Source: Theobroma cacao (lineage: Eukaryota; Streptophyta; Magnoliopsida; Malvales; Malvaceae). Taken from it: DNA of 64,000 nucleotides. Shown piece by piece: positions 60,995 to 64,000 of the stretch; the stretch's first letter is position 1, and every line of letters begins with the position of its first letter. A program made the position numbers and the translations under genes. The stretch covers positions 32,833,301 to 32,897,300 of the forward strand of contig NC_030858.1 of NCBI RefSeq assembly GCF_000208745.1, written 5' to 3'. The notes under the pieces are model-generated. The model saw nothing but the letters and a program-made list of their open reading frames with translations. It was not told the origin of the DNA and did no database searches.

Positions 60995-61032
60995 GTCCAA
61001 GTACTGGGCAGATTGTACTAAATATGTGTTTA

Positions 61033-61430
61033 TCTGCATAGAGTGGAAAAACCAAACAATGAGAAAAGTCTTGAAACACAAACGAACAAAAAGGGATTAA
61101 AAGATGGCTATACAACAAATAACAAGTTACTAAGAGACATGCATGAAATAGATAAGGCATGAAATTAAAATTGAAGTTGAAATAGAATGATTACCTCAAG
61201 AGAAAAGCAACAGCATCCAACAGGGGTCTGCAAAGAGACCGCTGGGGAGTGCTTTGCTTTGCTGTGAGGGAAATAACAGAGGAAATTAGATGAGCGAGGA
61301 TGATGGTTTGAGAGAGGGGGAACTGGGTGTGGCTTGATGGCAATGGGAGGAAGGGAATGTGGGGGTATTTGTAGTTGTAGGAGGCCATAAAGGCTTTTGG
61401 AACCGTGTCCAATGGGACCCGCCTACGCCA
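61033..61430 (-). other. 5' leader of the FAF-like gene with an intron
   Basis: An intron at 61194-61034 (cttgag|gtaatc ... tatgcag|ata) separates a leader exon from the coding exon. A TATA-like tacaaataccc lies near 61360-61372 on the minus strand. The spliced leader keeps an open frame into the coding exon but offers no ATG in it, so it is treated as untranslated. Confidence 0.5.
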
Positions 61431-64000
61431 CCATGAAAAGACTCCTCCATTGGTTTCCAGTTTTTCTCTTATCAGAAAAAGTTGGTGATTAAAGAAAACC
61501 CAGAAAAAAAAAAGAGTTGGACTATAGAGAGGGAGGCCTCATTTTGCTTCACATGCCCTCCCCCCCCCGTGAATCTATTTCAAGTCATGGCAAATTAAGG
61601 CTTATGATATTCAACCCGAAATATCTAATATTATTACTCCAATTCATTAATCATGATTAATTAAGTTTTTATTTGGAATAGCGATGAACATGTTTCCAAA
61701 TTAAAGCAAATGAGTCTGTAATTTTATTCTCTGAAATGAAACGGTTAACCTCGTTCATTTTGAACGGTACCTCCATCCTGGCATGGTACACGATATTCGA
61801 GTAAAAAAACGCAAATCGTGTATTGGTATCGATGCCTTGTTCTCAACGTGGCAGATCATGGAAGCCAAATAGTGACAAATGGAGAAGAATACAATCCAAC
61901 AAGAGCTGGACACCATTCATCTTTGGTTGGGGCAACTTCCTGAAATTTACCAGCTTAATTCCAAGCTATTTCTTGCTTTCAATTGCTGCATAATACTAAC
62001 AACTAGTTTGCTAGATATCTTCAGTTTTATAAAACAATAGTTAAGGAGTAACTATAAAATTACCAATTGAAAAATAAATAGAATCCATAGCAAGACAAGT
62101 GAAGAGAAGCTGAAATGGGAGAGAATGCTTGGCTGCCAAAAATTAAGAAATAAATTAGTACGTATTACCAATTTGGTAAGGCAGAAATAATTAAGGGATA
62201 GTGATTGGGAGTGAAAATGGCTTGAGGAAGAAGCAAAGGAATCGCTTTCATAGCCAAACATGATTGGGCGGCCAATAACCCATCCATCACACAAACCCTG
62301 AGCGAGGCAGAGAGAGATTCCATCCATCCTTATTATTATTATTACTTATCAATGTTTTGAAAAGAATATTTTTAAGCTTATTCCAAAACAAAAAACCCTA
62401 AGCCAAATAAACAAATAATGAAGAATAATGTATGTGGAAACAACTTAAGGCGTCACGTCTAAATTTTGGGCCCCTGCGCCCCACCTTTGTTTTTTTCTTT
62501 GCTTAACTTGTCTTCTCTCTGACTCCGGGGTTTATACGTATAGGAAAGAAGAGGCCAATACGTAGCATTATCCATATATATATACCAAAAGGTGGTGATG
62601 TTGATGATCAATATCGATTCCAGCTCATATATAAAAATTCTGTTACCAAAATGATATATAGGTAACAATTATATAATTTATTTATTAACAGTTATTTGTG
62701 AACAATAGTACAGTCACATTGTCATATAATTTTGCCAAAAAAGAAACAACTTTTAAAGATAGCCATATTATATATAAAAACCAAGTTCAAAGCTTTGCCA
62801 CCAGCTGAGGAAGGGCAAAGGAGCCACCCCCTTGATGCCCCTTGTCTGCATATAAAGCAATAAATATACCCACTAAAACCTATACAAATCAAATTACTTT
62901 TTATCTATATAGTAATTGGGTAGCTATAGGTTGCACAAATTTTTGGACTTTGCGTTTTTAAGTTGCTTCACCACACTCCTTTTTCTGCCCCATTGATCAG
63001 CTCAAGAGGGAAAAAAAATACTATTGATATTCAAATTAAGTTGGTGTTTGACTCATCACTCCTATAGTCTAGTTGATGATATTAACTTAACATAACAAAC
63101 CATGTTTAATTGGAAAGTTAGGTTATATAATGAACAAATAGTACTCATTACAAGCAGATTACCAGTGTGCTTAATGGTGCTTGACTATTCATTTCAAATT
63201 AACTAATAAATAACAAGTACAAGCCACATTTAAGTTAATTAAGGGATGTTATTAATTTCTCTTTAGTAGGGTAATTACGATTCAAAATGTAAAATTTTTT
63301 CTCTTTGAAACTCCTTTGTTCCTCATATATACCATAAAAAGAAAAAGAAAACATTCCAAGCATTTTTATGAATGATCGTGTGGATGTTTAAAAGGTACAG
63401 CAAACTTACATTTATGTATTGCCACTGCATGCTTTCTAGATTTTCCCTAGGTTTCTTTTCTTTTTTTTTTTCCCCTACATTGATGCTCAAGCAAAAGATA
63501 TATATGGTTTCCTAACTTAGTGACTCCTGTCAAAGAATCCTTATATATTGTCAATATCATTTGTTAAATTAACCGATTAAGTTGTAAGAAATTAAGGCAA
63601 TGTACAGGATTCCCATAATTCGATCCCCAAGTCTACAAAGGGATTCAAATATAGACAGAAACAAAAACTCAAGGCTAGCCTCTTATGGAATGCCTTGCTT
63701 ACCAAATTAAAGAGAAGGAAACACACACTGAAAAGTCAAACCACTGACTCATTGGGTGTAGAGAGAAAATATTTTACATACAGATGTACTTAGAAACGTA
63801 AGAAACTTAATTAAAAGCTTGCATACGTATATACATGAATATAATTTCCAGACGCCAATAAGTAGTGCCAACTGGATGAATAAATTCGGAGTTGACTCAA
63901 CAAAATATAAAGATGATGACGCGAGGAATCCGAATTCTACTTTGGAAAAGAATGTTGTTAGTACGTACTATCATTACTATTCCTATTATTTATTAAATTG
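61431..64000. other. Intergenic region to the window end
   Basis: AT-rich sequence with several ATTATT and TATATA tracts and a C-rich tract at about 61558-61568. No gene, RNA or well-defined repeat was recognised. Confidence 0.55.

Noticed and set aside
61196..61440. Coding first exon of the FAF-like gene (in-frame VSLQTPVGCC...)
   Set aside because: After splicing the frame is continuous with the protein but contains no ATG before an upstream TAG. The frame that has an ATG reaches a stop right after the junction. It is treated as leader.
1..64000. CRISPR array, operon, phage or integron
   Set aside because: Spliced eukaryotic genes throughout; the repeats found are microsatellites, a minisatellite and transposon arms, without spacer structure or cas genes.

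Overview
The window is nuclear DNA of a flowering plant, most likely a eudicot. The genes have many short GT-AG introns, the intergenic DNA is AT-rich, and several families are plant-specific (IQD, FAF-like, BSL phosphatase, plastid OEP). Species cannot be read from the sequence; a rosid such as a Malvaceae would fit but is not shown. No plasmid, phage, CRISPR or bacterial signal is present.

Left part (1-21 kb): the 3' end of an IQD calmodulin-binding gene (+), a gene-poor stretch, a GT14/DUF266 glycosyltransferase (+, 5137-6222), a secreted Cys-rich protein of unknown function (+, 11087-12898), a POTRA-less OEP80-type plastid outer-envelope beta-barrel in 11 exons (-, 14575-18749), and an intronless 445-residue protein of unknown function (-, 19932-21269) with an E2F-like promoter site.

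Middle (22.5-42 kb): LSG1, a circularly permuted GTPase for 60S maturation (+), followed by about 15.7 kb without an intact gene. This gap is filled by mobile DNA: a Mutator-like non-autonomous element carrying a 45-bp minisatellite, a 1.3-kb foldback element with 12-bp flanking duplications, a badly decayed LINE of about 6 kb, and a MITE-like hairpin.

Right part (42-64 kb): a 21-exon Kelch/PP1-type phosphatase gene of the BSL2/BSL3 class (+), a tRNA gene with anticodon UAU (+), a nine-exon DNAJC8/SPF31-type J-protein (-), an FAF-like gene (-), then about 2.6 kb without genes.

The genes are independent nuclear transcription units with housekeeping and signalling roles: plastid outer membrane, ribosome export, brassinosteroid phosphatase, splicing-associated chaperone and glycosylation. 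They are not an operon or a pathway. From memory, neighbouring pairs match neighbouring Arabidopsis genes in three places (At3g44150/44160, At1g08410/08420, At5g22080/22090). The window therefore looks like an ancestral gene order that Arabidopsis split after duplication. I found no convincing new multi-gene system. The best leads are the unknown E2F-linked protein, the foldback element, non-canonical GC-AG introns, and upstream ORFs of the BSL gene.
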